From the NCBI GenBank assembly GCA_030220185.1, contig JASPKZ010010276.1, positions 124,001 to 188,000 on the forward strand: a DNA stretch of 64,000 bases, in the 5' to 3' direction. A program made the position numbers and the translations under genes. The stretch comes from Diploptera punctata. Lineage: Eukaryota; Arthropoda; Insecta; Blattodea; Blaberidae. This document shows, piece by piece, positions 1 to 10,600 of this stretch (position 1 is the stretch's first letter; every line of letters starts with the position of its first letter). The notes beneath the pieces are model-generated. The model ran no database searches, had not been told where the DNA came from, and saw nothing but the letters and a program-made list of their open reading frames with translations.

Positions 1-450
1 CTTTCCATTGGGATCCATTCCATAGCAATTTTTGGCAATCTTTGTTCTGGCATTCGTTTGACATGACCATACCACTGCAATCTTTTCTTTTCTATGATGT
101 CTATGATGTCCGGCTCCTCTTGTACACCCATAATTTCCCTTATTTCTTTATTTCATATTCTATCCAATCTAGATTTTCCAACTGATCTTCTTAAAACATC
201 CATTTCTGTACTTAAAATTCTTTTCATTTCCCTGGTAGGAATTTGCCAGACTTCAGCACCATATGTTAAAATGCTCTGAATTATGGTTTGATATATTTGT
301 AATTTTCTATTTTTTGTAATTTTTTGGTCCACCAAACAGAGTTTAAAGCATTTATTGCTTGTTTTGTTTGTGCGATTCTATTTTTAATTTCCACTGTGTT
401 ATCGCCTGAATGATCTAATTTTGTTCCTAAATAAGTGCATTCAATACTAG
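1..450 (-). mobile_element. LINE-B reverse transcriptase C-terminal fragment
   Basis: The minus strand encodes the region downstream of the RT catalytic core of a non-LTR retrotransposon. In order it shows YLGTKLDHSGDNTVEIKNRI, then a frameshift, then QSILTYGAEVW, then RRSVGKSRLDRI, and near position 60 a GHVKRMPEQRLPK block. This order is known from LINE RT C-termini. The upstream FADD core is absent, because the fragment begins at an (AAT)n tract, and the 3' end lies outside the window. It is a 5'-truncated, frameshifted copy with no function expected. It is the same family as the fragment at 58200-60060. Confidence 0.8.
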
Positions 451-451
451 G

Positions 452-538
452 TAATAATAATAATAGTAATAATAATAATAATCGTGATGAAGAAGATGAT
501 GATAATAATGATAATAATAATAATAATAATAATAATAG
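452..538. repeat. (AAT)n array, imperfect
   Basis: AAT trinucleotide array with GAT/GAA interruptions. It abuts the 5' truncation point of the LINE-B fragment. Confidence 0.95.
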
Positions 539-559
539 CTTTATTTTATCTCTAAATTT

Positions 560-1953
560 TGCAATGAACATAAATGATTACATGTTATGTATGTAACTAT
601 TATTTTTAATGCATTTTGATTTACTATAGATTTAACGAATTAAATATAATATGTCTATATAAAAAACGAGAAAAAATTATTAACGACATAATATGCATTT
701 CAATAAATAGAGGAAACATTTATTATTAGACAGTAGGTAACATTATAAGCGTGATTTAAAAGTGGTAAATGTGCGGCAACCCCTGATATCTTGAGGAAGG
801 AAATTCCAGGAGCAGACAGAGGCTACTCTGAAGGAAGTAGAATAAGAGGAAGTGATACGAAGAGGGATTGTTAGCAGACTGTTATCTTGTGACCTAGTGT
901 CAATATTGTGGTAAGAAGATAACTTCTCAAATCTGGACGCCAGGTAACTAGGAGTGTAGGAATTCAGAAGTTTGAAAATAAGTAAGACGGAGCCAAGAGA
1001 GGTTATTGAAGTGTTCGGAAGTAAGATCATAACGGCGGACATTGAAAATGAATCGACCGCAAGCATTATGGACTCGCTGCAGTCTCTGCGACAAGTTAGT
1101 TTAGATCATATATAACGTCACAATAATCGATGTGTGGCAACACAAGATTCTGCACAATGATTTGTTTTAATGAAACTGAGAGAAAATTCTTTAAACGTCT
1201 AAGATAATGTAAGATGGAAAAAGTATTTCTACATATGTGTTTCACTTGTGTTTACCAGGTTAAATTTGATTCTAGATATCGTCCAAGATCTATTACTGAA
1301 GAAGAATAAGGGATAATTATATTATTTATAGTAATGTTTGGAAGTGTAGATATGTCAAATGTTGTAAGCAATCTCTGTTGTCCCATTAGAATTACTTGTG
1401 ACTTGTTGGGATTTAGAATTAAACCGATTCTTGAAGACCAGTTAAATATGTTTATTAGATCGTCATTCATTTTCGTGAAGCTGTTATAGAGAGAATGAGG
1501 AGATGAATGTAGGTAAATTTGGAAATCATCAGCATAGAGATGAAAACGGCAGTGCTTTAGTACAGTTGGTAAGTCATGTATCTAGATGGCGAAAATAAGC
1601 GGTCCGAGAACACTGCCCTGGGGGACTCCCACCTGCACGTTACGCCAAGACTAAGATCTAGAGTTTAATTGTTGACGCTCATGCAGGTATGAGTCGACCC
1701 AGGATACAGAGCTGTCAGACAAGTGTAGGTGTTTGAGCTTTGTCATAAGTAAGTCGTGGTCAACTATGTTAAAAGCTTTGCTGAAGTCAAATAAGGTTAA
1801 AGGAGTCAATTCGCGTATGTCCATGGCTTCACGAATATCTTCAGAAATTTTTAACAAAGCTGTGGTTGTGCTATGACCAGAACTAAAGCCAGAATGTTAA
1901 GGATCAATGAGGTACCGTAATTTGCTTGGAGATATTCAGTCATTTGCTTATGT
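560..1953 (-). mobile_element. LINE-A (CR1/Daphne-like) RT fragment, copy 1
   Basis: Minus-strand RT pieces in collinear order and shifted frames: LFDFSKAFNIVDHDLL (RT motif with catalytic D, about 1780), a YADD box near 1525, NPNKSQVILMG (about 1400), then the C-terminal tract RGCRTFTTFKSRL near 750. RT of this type copies its own RNA at a nicked target (target-primed reverse transcription). The endonuclease and ORF1 are missing and several stops are present, so this is a dead 5'-truncated copy. The truncation point falls in the (AAT)n array at 1954. Sequence from about 560 to 743 is probably its 3' UTR. Confidence 0.8.
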
Positions 1954-1997
1954 ATAATAATAGTAATAATAATTATAATAATAACAATAATAATAAT
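1954..1997. repeat. (AAT)n array
   Basis: Imperfect AAT array between LINE-A copy 1 and a SINE-1 copy. Confidence 0.9.
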
Positions 1998-2325
1998 CCA
2001 TTCATAGCAATTCTGCCCAAGAGCATGTCTTTCACTGCAATCATAGCATTTTCGTGCTATGTTTTACAGCTTTACTAGGGAATTATAGGCGTGGTAGCTT
2101 CCCGTTGCTTTCCACACCGGTGAAGGATGATGATGTTAATGATAAGGATGATGATGATGGCCGGATGATTTTCGAGGACCGTGGGCCCTAAGCTTCCTGA
2201 CATTTGTTTACAGATGAGGAAAATCCACGAAAAAAACCCTCACCTAGGAGCCTGTTCCGACCGGGAATCGAACCCGGGCCCGCTGCATCACATGGCAGCA
2301 CGCTACCTCGAGATCACAGCGGTAG
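1998..2325 (-). mobile_element. SINE-1, tRNA-headed, tail type 1
   Basis: On the minus strand the unit starts with a tRNA-like head (GCTGTGATCTCGAGGTAGCG) and a B-box-like GGTTCGATTCCC near 2265. The body follows, then a tail containing CACACCGGTGAAGGATGATG and GCTATGATTGCAGTGAAAGA. Near-full copies with the same tail lie at 34518-34816 and 63221-63548. Pol III transcription and LINE-mediated movement are known for tRNA-derived SINEs and inferred here. Confidence 0.8.
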
Positions 2326-2354
2326 ACAATAATAATAACAATAATTAATATATC

Positions 2355-2389
<35 letters not shown>
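2355..2389. repeat. (ATT)n array
   Basis: Pure ATT tract. Confidence 0.9.
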
Positions 2390-2390
<1 letters not shown>

Positions 2391-2394
2391 AATA

Positions 2395-2500
2395 CCTAAC
2401 CTCGAAACTCGACATTACGGAAAAGTTTTGGCGAACCCCTTGAAATATTTTGCAAACCCCCTGGGGGTTCGCGAACCACAGGTTGGTTAACGATGCAGTA
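2395..2500 (-). other. Possible hAT-like terminus
   Basis: The minus strand contains GGTTCGCGAACCCCCAGGGG followed by GGGGTTCGCC. This resembles the ends of hAT (Charlie-type) elements, but no partner terminus or target duplication was found. The rest of 2390-2898 holds nothing I recognise. Confidence 0.3.
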
Positions 2501-2898
2501 GTCGGACGATAGAGACCAGTGAATTCAGGATTGAACCAATGATTTCCGTAAACCACGGAGTTAGTTAATAATAAAGTTATTATTATGTAATTCTATAGGG
2601 AATGTTGTTTAATATACGACATATGGAAGCTGAGTTTATTGCTCCGTCGCGTCGTTTTTAGAATGCACAAGGGAGACAAATAAATGATAATACTCAGAAT
2701 AGCGAGTAGAAAATACACAATGTATCAACTCCATATTAAACAGTAAGCGTGTACAATTAAATATCCTTGTTGGTACATCATTAAAACAACTTCATTTGAT
2801 TACGAATTTCATCTTGCTCGTCCTTCTTCTCAGTCGTTTTGTAATAAAATGTTGCTCCATAGGTATCCTCTGATTCTATAATAATGCTTTCTAAACTG

Positions 2899-2948
<50 letters not shown>

Positions 2949-2952
2949 TAAT
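2899..2952. repeat. (AAT)n array
   Basis: AAT array immediately before a SINE-2 tail. Confidence 0.95.
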
Positions 2953-3165
2953 ACCAAATTTACGGAATTTTCCCGTCTTAGTACTACCTTGGTTTCCTAG
3001 ATGTCAGTATGAGGCGGAACGCTGACCACGGACCATTCAAAATGACATCTATACGAAAACAAGTGTAACTAAATTAGTATGGTTCAAATTCTTCCCTGTA
3101 GGGGGAGAACGCCTAAATCTCTGTAAAGGGAAAACATGGGTTTACAAAAACAAATAATAACAGTA
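2953..3165 (+). mobile_element. SINE-2, 5'-truncated copy
   Basis: Matches the 3' half of the full SINE-2 at 46530-46935 nearly base for base, including TAGTACTACCTTGGTTTCCT and TTCTTCCCTGTAGGGGGAGA. The tRNA-like head is missing. An A-rich AATAATAA tail follows. Confidence 0.75.
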
Positions 3166-3224
3166 ATAATTTTTATTTTAATTACAGATTTTTTATGTTT
3201 ACACTTATTTCTGTGATTAAGTTT

Positions 3225-3660
3225 TATTTTATTTCTCTATTCGTCTCTATCCATCCACTCCATGCCCTCCAGTCATCTTGTTCTCATTCCAGTTATTCCT
3301 TGCATCCACGAGTTTCGAGGTCTTCCTTTCATTATTCTTCCTGGTAGACACCATTCCAAATATTTTTCTGGGTCACCTTTCTTCTTGCATTCTTCGTACG
3401 TGCCCATACCAATTTAATTGCTTATTTCTTATATTATATCCGATTCAATGTATAATATTCATTTTTCTCGTAATATAATATTTCTTATTTTTTCCTAATT
3501 TTGAACATCTTGCTGCTCTCCTCAAGAAATCCATTTCCACCTACATAAGTTTTTGTTGAATTTCCAAACTTCAGCTCCGTATGTGACAGTACTTCTCACT
3601 ATTTGAATTAAGTATTTACAACTTATTTTTTTTTCTGGTTGTATGTCAGTTCCATTAGAC
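3225..3660 (-). mobile_element. LINE-B C-terminal fragment
   Basis: Minus-strand translation, with frameshifts, gives EMDFLRRAARCSK, QLNWYGHVRRMQEER and WPRKIFGMVSTRKNNERK. These are the EMD-LRR, GHV-RM and basic tail blocks of LINE-B. The region is interrupted by stops and bounded upstream by (AAT)n at 3664. Confidence 0.7.
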
Positions 3661-3663
3661 GGC

Positions 3664-3675
3664 ATAATAGTAATA

Positions 3676-3726
<51 letters not shown>
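3664..3726. repeat. (AAT)n array
   Basis: AAT array at the truncation point of the preceding LINE fragment. Confidence 0.95.
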
Positions 3727-3816
3727 TGTAATAATAATGTTAAAAGTACTGTATATTAAGAAAAAAAAACTTTATTTAAATTTAGTACGAAGCTTGTCGA
3801 TCGATAATTAATAATT

Positions 3817-3848
3817 ATGATAATAATAATAATAATAATAATAATAAA
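3817..3848. repeat. (AAT)n array, short
   Basis: Short AAT run directly before an H-repeat fragment. Confidence 0.9.
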
Positions 3849-3855
3849 ATAAGGT

Positions 3856-4165
3856 AAATGTGTTTTTATGTTTAGTTGAGTAAGTAAAAAGAAGAATCAT
3901 TATAAATTTATATCGTAATTATAATTTAGATACGCCATGCTGATTAACCGGAGTTGCCCGGGAACCTACTTGTCCCGCTTTTGTTGGCACCAATGAGCTG
4001 AAAGACAAAAAATGGTTATTGTGAGTTATCCGTAAAAGATAGATATTTGCTGTCGCGCACTTTATTGTAGAATATCTTGAGATATATCTATTAATTTGGT
4101 GTAGGCCTATTTGTTATTGTTTAGGGAGGTAAACTATTTAAGCGTCCGAAAGCGACTTTTTCATT
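3856..4165 (+). repeat. Repeat H fragment
   Basis: Shares TTAGTTGAGTAAGTAAA, the palindromic CCGGAGTTGCCCGGG core, GGTTATTGTGAGTTATCCGT and the TTTAAGCGTCCGAAAGCGAC block with the H copies at 41166-41986 and 57203-58170, in the same order. It ends inside the CGTCC block and has no coding potential. The class is unknown. Confidence 0.65.
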
Positions 4166-4311
4166 GCACCAATGTAAGTTTTTTCTTAATTGACCCAAAT
4201 ATTCTCTAAACGATGTAAAAATTCTATTCAAATTGGTCAAGTAATATTTGGTTCCATAAAGGATAGTCAGACTCACAGATATTTTGATATATAAGATGAC
4301 ACCAGTTTTGT

Positions 4312-4498
4312 CATTTTCGACATTGGTATTCTGTCCTAGCATCGGCGTATAGCAACCCATTTCTGAGGTTTTAACGCCTGCAAGGCGGGGTTACGCTGCC
4401 CCTATGATATGATACATGTTAGTGATGATGGTAATGATGCGCTATGAGGGGCGTTAATGCTAATCTTAATCTAATGAGGTGAATATGAAAATGATTAT
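4312..4498 (-). mobile_element. SINE-1 tail type 2, left part of an interrupted SINE
   Basis: Matches the type 2 tail at 47810-47960 and 12660-12835: GACATT..GGTATTCT, the GGCGGGGTTACGCTGCCC block and GGTAATGATGC. It stops at ATTATGA where repeat M begins. The matching head resumes at 5182, so M lies inside this SINE. Confidence 0.65.
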
Positions 4499-5181
4499 GA
4501 CTATTTAACTCATGCCCCAAATGGGAGTCAATGACCAATCACGTTTCAATGTTTTCTGTTTTACAACCAATCAGAGTCGTGTTTCACGAAATATTTATCA
4601 GTGTTAAATTTACCATATTAAAGAAAGCTCCTCCTTTTTAATATTCTGAACAGGTCTGACCATTATTTTGCAGTGACTGAGCCTATAAGAAATACGGCTA
4701 CCAGATTGCATATATAGTGCATAGATATCAACACATAGCGCTTGCAGGAGTTAATATAAATACATTTGTAGCAATTTATTGTACCACCAAAAAAATAAAC
4801 AACTGTTTGCACTTTCTTAAATGTATTTTTTCCCAGGTAATAATCCAGAAAAATATAATTGTCATATTTACATCATTCAGTTTGATGTGTTTCATTTATT
4901 CTCCACTAGAGAACATTCTTACAATATTGCGTTCCTTTGGCAATAAATTGCATGATCTTGTTGCAGAGATAAACAAAATAAGCAGATGAAGCATACCAAT
5001 CGTTTCTCATTTGTTTTCAAATATCGCCGTTTACATTAAATATATAAATATTTTAAAATAACTATAGTTAAATAATGATTTGTGAGTAAACAGCTTAATT
5101 TTATTCGTTAAATAGTCCTAACAAATACCACTCTTGATTTCCAAATTCTCTAGATAAGTTGGAAATCACTTGTGGCATTAC
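4499..5181 (+). repeat. Repeat M, full copy
   Basis: Begins GACTATTTAACTCATGCC and ends TGGCATTACT, as do the copies at 20926, 30604, 33612, 45845, 51838 and 63896. It is non-coding and AT-rich. Near its right end AATTCTCTAG..TTGGAAATC is part of a conserved inverted pair. TTAT is present at both junctions. It looks like a non-autonomous DNA element, but no transposase class can be assigned. Confidence 0.75.
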
Positions 5182-5357
5182 TTATGATGATTGTATGATG
5201 TGCGGGGCCGTTATGGGCCTTAATCTTTCCTGACACTTATCTTATAAGTGAGGAAAAACCCTGAAGAAACCTCACCCACAAACTTTTCCCTACCGAGACT
5301 CGAACTCGAGCCGCTGCTTGACAAGGCAGCATGCTACCTCGAGATCACAGTGGTAAT
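5182..5357 (-). mobile_element. SINE-1 head, right part of an interrupted SINE
   Basis: The minus-strand tRNA-like head (ending in ACCTCGAGATCACAGTGG on the plus strand) and the body block GGGCCTTAATCTTTCCTGAC continue the SINE broken at 4498. Confidence 0.7.
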
Positions 5358-5367
5358 TAATAATACG

Positions 5368-5415
<48 letters not shown>

Positions 5416-5510
5416 GTAATAATAATAATAATAATAATGTTACAACAATAATAACAATAATGTTAAAATAATAATAGTTATAATAATAATAATAATTATA
5501 ATGGTAATAA
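5358..5510. repeat. (AAT)n array, long
   Basis: AAT array, pure to 5438 and then degenerate. It lies at the 3' end of the minus-strand LINE-B fragment and may be its tail. Confidence 0.9.
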
Positions 5511-5514
5511 TAGA

Positions 5515-5715
5515 TAGATCATCGGTAGATTAATGTCTTTGACTTCGTCCGATTCCCAATAGCCAATTTTGTCGGTCCATCCAATCTCCTGATTGTAGAT
5601 GTTTCTCCTTCATGTATAAATGTATTCCCTGACTCCAGGAGGTTTTAGGTCTTCCTCTGCCTCGTCATCCCTCAGGTTTCCATTCCAAAACAGATTTTAG
5701 TAGCTGAGTATTTGA
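5515..5715 (-). mobile_element. LINE-B extreme C-terminal fragment
   Basis: The minus strand reads RGRGRPKTSWSQGIHLYMKE, then DWMDRQNWLLGIGRSQ and a stop, which is the basic C-terminal end of a LINE polyprotein. One in-frame stop precedes it. The WSQG-H block is shared with 58200-60060. Confidence 0.7.
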
Positions 5716-5987
5716 GGACGAGGGGATCATTTCATCTTATATTTTCTGTCAAATTCTTCCTAAAGGGCATATCAGGCTCTTAGCTGTAGTGAAAGCAATT
5801 GATCTAAGGATGGACACCTGAAAAATCCCTGGTCCTCCAGGTTGGGGGTTGATGCAGTAGGCCAGTTCCCTCCCACTAGAAAAAAAATGCAATGCTGAAA
5901 AACCTAATAGAGATAAGCCAGTCAGATTAAAAGGAAGGCGAATCAAGCTACGAAAACGAACTCTGCTAATTGGAACATGGAACGTAA
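5716..5987 (+). mobile_element. LINE endonuclease domain, piece 1 of 3
   Basis: Near 5930 the plus strand reads RIKLRKRTLLIGTWNV. TWNV is the first conserved block of apurinic-type LINE endonucleases, where N is a metal-site residue. The frame stops at CGTAA (5983-5987), where a LINE-A copy begins, and resumes in frame after the second CGTAA (7199-7203). The upstream bases 5716-5929 are probably the 5' part of this element; nothing else is recognised there. Confidence 0.7.
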
Positions 5988-6194
5988 TAATAATAATAAT
6001 AATACTTTATTTATTCTGGCAGAGTTAAGGCCATAAGGTCCTCTCTTCCACTCAACCAGTACAAATACAAATAAATATTCGACAAATATAGATATACACT
6101 ATACTAATTATAAACACTTAAAGATACAATAAATGTAACAATGTAAATGTCATGTACAAACAACATTTTATAGGGTAATAACAATAATGATACG

Positions 6195-6243
<49 letters not shown>

Positions 6244-7198
6244 TAATAATAATATAAATATGATACATTATACGGGAAACACCAATTAATATATATATAT
6301 ATCTTACACTGGATAATAATGAAGTCGATTTTAGAGCAAATATAAATTTAGATTTCTTTTAAAAGATGCCAATGTCCGGCAGCCCCTTATTTCTTGTGAT
6401 AGGGAATTCCAGTTGCGAGAAGTGGAGATGGTATATGACATGGAGTGATGTGATGTCCTATGTTGCGGTATATTAAGTAAGAGACTATGTTGTGATCTTG
6501 TGTTTAAGTTATGGTTTGAGGATAGATACTGGAAACGGGATGATAAATAATTGGGAATCGAGGTATGTATGATCTTAAATAGGAGAATTAGACAGTGCGA
6601 TTTTCTTCTCTCTTTTAGATGTAGCCATGACAATTCGTGGAATAATGGAGAAATGTGTTCGTATTTTCGAACATTAAATATGAATCTGATACACATATTA
6701 TGGACACGCTGCAGTTTGTCCGATAATCCGTCACTTATGTCAGTTAGTAGAACGTCACAGTAGTCAAAATGCGGCATCACTAAAGTTTGGATTAAAATTC
6801 TTTTAAGAATTGTAGGAAGAAAATGTTTAAGTCGCTTTAGGGAATGCATTATGGAGAAGATCCTTTTAGATGTTTGTTTTACTTGCTCATGCCATTTTAA
6901 ATTAGAATCTAAGTAAAATCCCAAGTTTTTAACGACGTCGGTATAAGGAATTTGTTCATTATCTAATATGACAGCCGGCATATTGCCATTGTTTATGAGG
7001 TGTAATAGCCTTGGATGTCCGATAATTATTGCTTGCGTTTTGTTTACATTTAGTTTCAGCCCATACTGTCTGGACCATAAAGATATATGCCTGAGGTCAG
7101 TGTTTACTTTGTCAATATATTCATTAATTTCGTCAGGCCTAAAGTGTGTGTAAATCTGTAGGTCGTCGGCGTAAAGATGATGCTTGCAGTTTTGTAGT
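5988..7198 (-). mobile_element. LINE-A RT fragment, copy 2, inserted into another LINE
   Basis: A 216-residue open frame (6331-6981) begins soon after the YADD box (near 7165, HHLYADDLQIY) and runs to RGCRTLASFKRNLNLYLL and a stop. The 3' UTR (5988-6330) holds an internal (ATT)n and the block GGCCATAAGGTCCTCTCTTC, then an AATAAA-like signal and a short (ATT)n tail. The 5' part is truncated just before YADD. CGTAA occurs at both junctions, consistent with a 5-base target duplication. This is the cleanest LINE-A C-terminus in the window. Confidence 0.85.
6195..6254. repeat. (AAT)n array inside LINE-A 3' UTR
   Basis: The same position in the 3' UTR is occupied by (ATT)n in the plus-strand copy at 29358, so the array belongs to the element. 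Confidence 0.9.
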
Positions 7199-7374
7199 CG
7201 TAAGGATTAAAATGGAGGAGGTCCTTAAACAGATGGAAGATTTGAAGCAGGACATAATCGCACTGACAGAAACAAAGAAGAAAGGAGAAGGAATAGAAAC
7301 TTCAGGATCATATGTTCATATTTACAGTGGTGTTAAGAAGAACGAAAGGCTAAAAGAGGGGTTTCAATATTATA
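7199..7374 (+). mobile_element. LINE endonuclease domain, piece 2 of 3
   Basis: Continues piece 1 in frame as RIKMEEVLKQMEDLKQ, then DIIALTETKKKG (the endonuclease E block, with catalytic E) and SGVKKNERLK. A one-base deletion near 7350 shifts the frame, after which KRGVSIL is seen. It ends with AATATTATA (7366-7374), the left target duplication of a palindrome. Confidence 0.75.
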
Positions 7375-7620
7375 GTAATATTGTGAAAAGAAAAATTAAT
7401 GTCTGAACCAGAAATCGAACTGTGGACCTCTATTTCTCCAGACTAGTGTGCAGCCCATTACACAATTCTAGACCTGGCGGCGGACGAAACGAGAATCATA
7501 GATTTGTATATGTGGAAAAAATTGTTAATGTTTGTGCCAGGTCTAGAATGGTGGAGAACTACAGGTTCACAGTTCGATTCCTGGTTCAGACATTAATTTT
7601 TCTTTTCACAATATCACTAT
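7375..7620. mobile_element. Palindromic tRNA-like foldback element
   Basis: Two inverted arms (about 7375-7490 and 7536-7620) match except for a 24-base stretch present only in the left arm. Each arm contains a tRNA-like B-box segment (right arm CAGTTCGATTCCTGG) followed by ATTAATTTTTCTTTTCACA. It is flanked by a perfect 9-base duplication, AATATTATA, at 7366-7374 and 7621-7629. It behaves like a foldback or inverted-SINE insertion. No transposase is encoded. Confidence 0.75.
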
Positions 7621-7813
7621 AATATTATAATATGATCCATTATTAGAACTGTGTTAAAATAACAGTATTGGAAAATGTTAAAAAGTACTTATCAAGAAGA
7701 AATATGAGATATATCACAAACTGGGAAGCAATAAATGAAAACATAATTAAAATGAATATATCTCTTTTTGGTATAAGATGCTCTATATTAGGAATATATT
7801 AGTGAGGACGAAA
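7621..7813 (+). mobile_element. LINE endonuclease domain, piece 3 of 3
   Basis: The plus strand reads NWEAINENIIKMNISLFGIR and then CSILGIY, followed by SEDEN after a stop. This is the mid-domain block of the same endonuclease. The element is cut by the (AAT)n array at 7814, and its RT does not follow. Confidence 0.65.
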
Positions 7814-7815
7814 AT

Positions 7816-7887
<72 letters not shown>

Positions 7888-7927
7888 TTAATAATAATAA
7901 TGATGATGATGATAATAATAATAATAA
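7814..7927. repeat. (AAT)n array
   Basis: About 110 bases of AAT with a few GAT units. Confidence 0.95.
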
Positions 7928-8044
7928 ACTTGGACTTGTTTTAAAAATGGCTTACTGCAATACGTTTGTGCAATCTAATTGTTTTATCCCTTCTTCTGTG
8001 TAAAATTAACATCTCCAATATGACTTACATGTCAAAGATTAGTT

Positions 8045-8160
8045 CAGATACACTGTAATTCTTCTTTGGCGCTACAGCCCATATTGGGGCCTGATCTCCA
8101 TGCATATCCATCCATTTGTCTTCCAGTGATCCATTTATAGAATTCTGGATCGCATACTAG
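8045..8160 (-). mobile_element. LINE-E-like 3' end
   Basis: The minus strand gives GGGCTGTAGCGCCAAAGAAG, a 3'-terminal block with a GAA-rich tail typical of an arthropod LINE family, preceded by short coding traces (MDGYAWRSGPNMG). Confidence 0.45.
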
Positions 8161-8980
8161 ATAAATACAGAACCTACATTGGTGGCCGTAGAAGTTCTGA
8201 GGTTAACAGGATGCAAAATCACCGCCGAAGGCAGCAGGGAACTTGAAGAGGAAAGAGAATAACCCACACCAGATCTAAGAGGAGATTTAAAATTCTCTTC
8301 TTCGTCTGTAAAGGGCACAGAGTTTTCTTGTCAGATGTTGAATTTTGCATAAGATTAAACTGAGACAACATGAAAACAAAATACGGTCTGACGCCAGAAT
8401 TTAACAAGTCACTTCTCTCATTTATGAGTAACTAGAGAATATAAGAACAACATAAATTCTCGGACATACAGTAAAAATACATATATTCTATGTGAAGTGG
8501 TCTACTATCTGAAATGTTTAGTTATATACTATTGCTATGTGAAGTGTTTTACATTGAATAATATATATTTTTATTTATTTCTCATTTAAAGACGCTCGAA
8601 TATTAAAGCTCATATAGTATCCAGAATCACTAGATATATCCAATAGGCTGTGTGGTTCTGTAACGTTTGTCATTATTTCAATTTAATCTTATAATATTCA
8701 ATAGTTGAAATTAGGAGCAAATAGATTGTTGCAATTAAATTCAAACTCAGTATTTTTCTTGTGAACTGAAGAAAACCACAAGAAAAACTTCACAGATGTT
8801 GTTGTGTACTGGAACTTCAACTAGAAACCTTCCGAACATATGTATCTACACAACTCCTAATTCATTATATGTATATTTCTATGTAAAATAAAATGCGTAA
8901 AAATACAAAATGACTAAGGAAAGTATTATAGAAATTGCCCAGAAAAGTGTATATTTAATATGTATATATGTATATATATA
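8161..8980. other. Unassigned AT-rich sequence
   Basis: No gene, repeat boundary or motif recognised. Confidence 0.5.
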
Positions 8981-9717
8981 GAGCGTGTTGCAAAAAAAAA
9001 ACACCGACAACGGAGGTGAGGCGGTATATTGAGATATGTGGATAATTTTTTAATAAGGTACCTATGTCCGGAAATGATGCGTTTTCACACTATGAGCAGC
9101 TAACTTCTCAAGAGTTCAGCTACTTGGATTTCATTACTGTCGTAGTAACGTCACGTTTTCAAAATATCCGCCTCTCATCTCATTTCAGAACGTACATCGG
9201 CGCTGTAGTGATTGGCGCGCACGTTCAAATACGCCTGGCCTCGTTTGAATTATTTCTGTTACAGCGTGAATTCAGGCTATAAGATCCATACGTGGCTCTA
9301 CTGGAATCTGATAAACAGACAGTTTCATGCCGCCCAACAAAAAGTAGTTGAGAGGGTTAAGATCAGGTGATCTTGGAGGCCATGTGACTGATAGCCCTCT
9401 GCCAATCTATAGACCTGGATATGTGATATCCAAATGTCTCCTCACTAATGTGAGCTGCATTGAAGTGAGCTGGAGCTCCGCCATGTTGCAGCCACATTCC
9501 GTTGCGAAGCCACGTATCACAGGTTTCATACCAGTGAGGTGTTGTCAAGTAATTAGTCTTTAAGTCCTTCGAACTAACACTGATCGTACGACATAATTAA
9601 CTAGTCGTAGTGTGAAAACGCGTTATTTCCTGACATTGACACCTTATTAAAAATGATCAAAATATCTGAATATACTACCTCACCTCCGTTGTCGATGGTT
9701 TTTTTTTTGCAACGCCC

Positions 9718-9719
<2 letters not shown>
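8981..9719 (-). mobile_element. Tc1/mariner-like remnant, about 740 bases
   Basis: The ends are inverted repeats of roughly 90 bases (GAGCGTGTTGCAAAA at the left, TTTTTTGCAACGCCCTG at the right) next to TA-rich DNA. The minus strand encodes WLQHGGAPAHFNA, the second catalytic-Asp region of Tc3-like transposases. The expected D is G here, and the N-terminal DNA-binding part and the first catalytic D are missing. It is an internally deleted, inactive relative of the copies at 34828 and 53240. Confidence 0.8.

Positions 9720-9755
<36 letters not shown>
9719..9755. repeat. (TA)n array
   Basis: TA dinucleotide run at the right end of the Tc1-like remnant, the expected target composition for this superfamily. 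Confidence 0.9.
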
Positions 9756-10340
9756 GAAATAAAAAGTAACATGAGTATCTATCTGTATCCATATATCCCC
9801 ACATGGAACAAGAGTGCTCCCGTGAGGAAGTTACATAACCAAGTTAATTTAGTTACGCTTATTTCCGTACAAATTTCATGGAGTTACAAGCGGTTAGCTT
9901 ATTGCCTCATAGAGACTAATAAACGCAACGAAGGTGTTGTTTGGATAGAATAGGATGATTCAGTTATTTCTCAGAGATTCAAATTTAGGATTTTAGGTTC
10001 CATCATGAGCTCGGAAATATGAGTATCGGAAAATAATTATGGAAGGAAATTTAGGATACATTCTGTTCATATTTTGGACATATGGAGCAATAAAAATGGC
10101 ACATATTCATTGCTCGCCCGATTTTCAAAGATATTTTACCTTTAATATTCCCTCCCTAAACAGATTAAAATTTAAGCTGGATTAAAAACATTTAGCACTT
10201 GAACTCGGCGAGTTTCTGTTTTTTTCTAAAAACGAAGACAGCACTGAAGGTGCACAGATCCGTTGTTAATCCATCGTAAGTGTCCAGTTAGTCCGCTCAA
10301 CGAATCACTATGAACAGGATTCCCAACTATTTCATTTGTA
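9756..10340. other. Unassigned sequence
   Basis: No gene or known repeat recognised. Confidence 0.5.
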
Positions 10341-10540
10341 CAGTTCTAACTGTCCATAGCTGCCTCATATGCAGCAGACTCAGGTTAGATCCCCGGTCGA
10401 TACAAGTTTTCTGGGTTATGTGTTTTTTGTTTTTTTTTTCTCAACTGCAAGACAAATGCCAGAAAATTTTAAGGCCCAATGGCTCCGAATATTATATGAC
10501 CATCATCATCTTCTTCTTCTTCTTCCTCTAGGCATGAAAG
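10341..10540 (+). mobile_element. SINE-1, degraded copy
   Basis: Recognisable blocks in order: GTTAGATCCCCGGTCGATAC (B-box region), AAGACAAATGCCAGAAAATT, AAGGCCCAATGGCTCCGAAT and ATGACCATCATCATC. The A-box region is badly decayed. Confidence 0.65.
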
Positions 10541-10548
10541 CAGACAGC

Positions 10549-10549
<1 letters not shown>

Positions 10550-10599
<50 letters not shown>
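10550..10599. repeat. (ATT)n array
   Basis: Lies at the 3' end of the minus-strand LINE-D copy and may be its tail. Confidence 0.95.
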
Positions 10600-10600
<1 letters not shown>

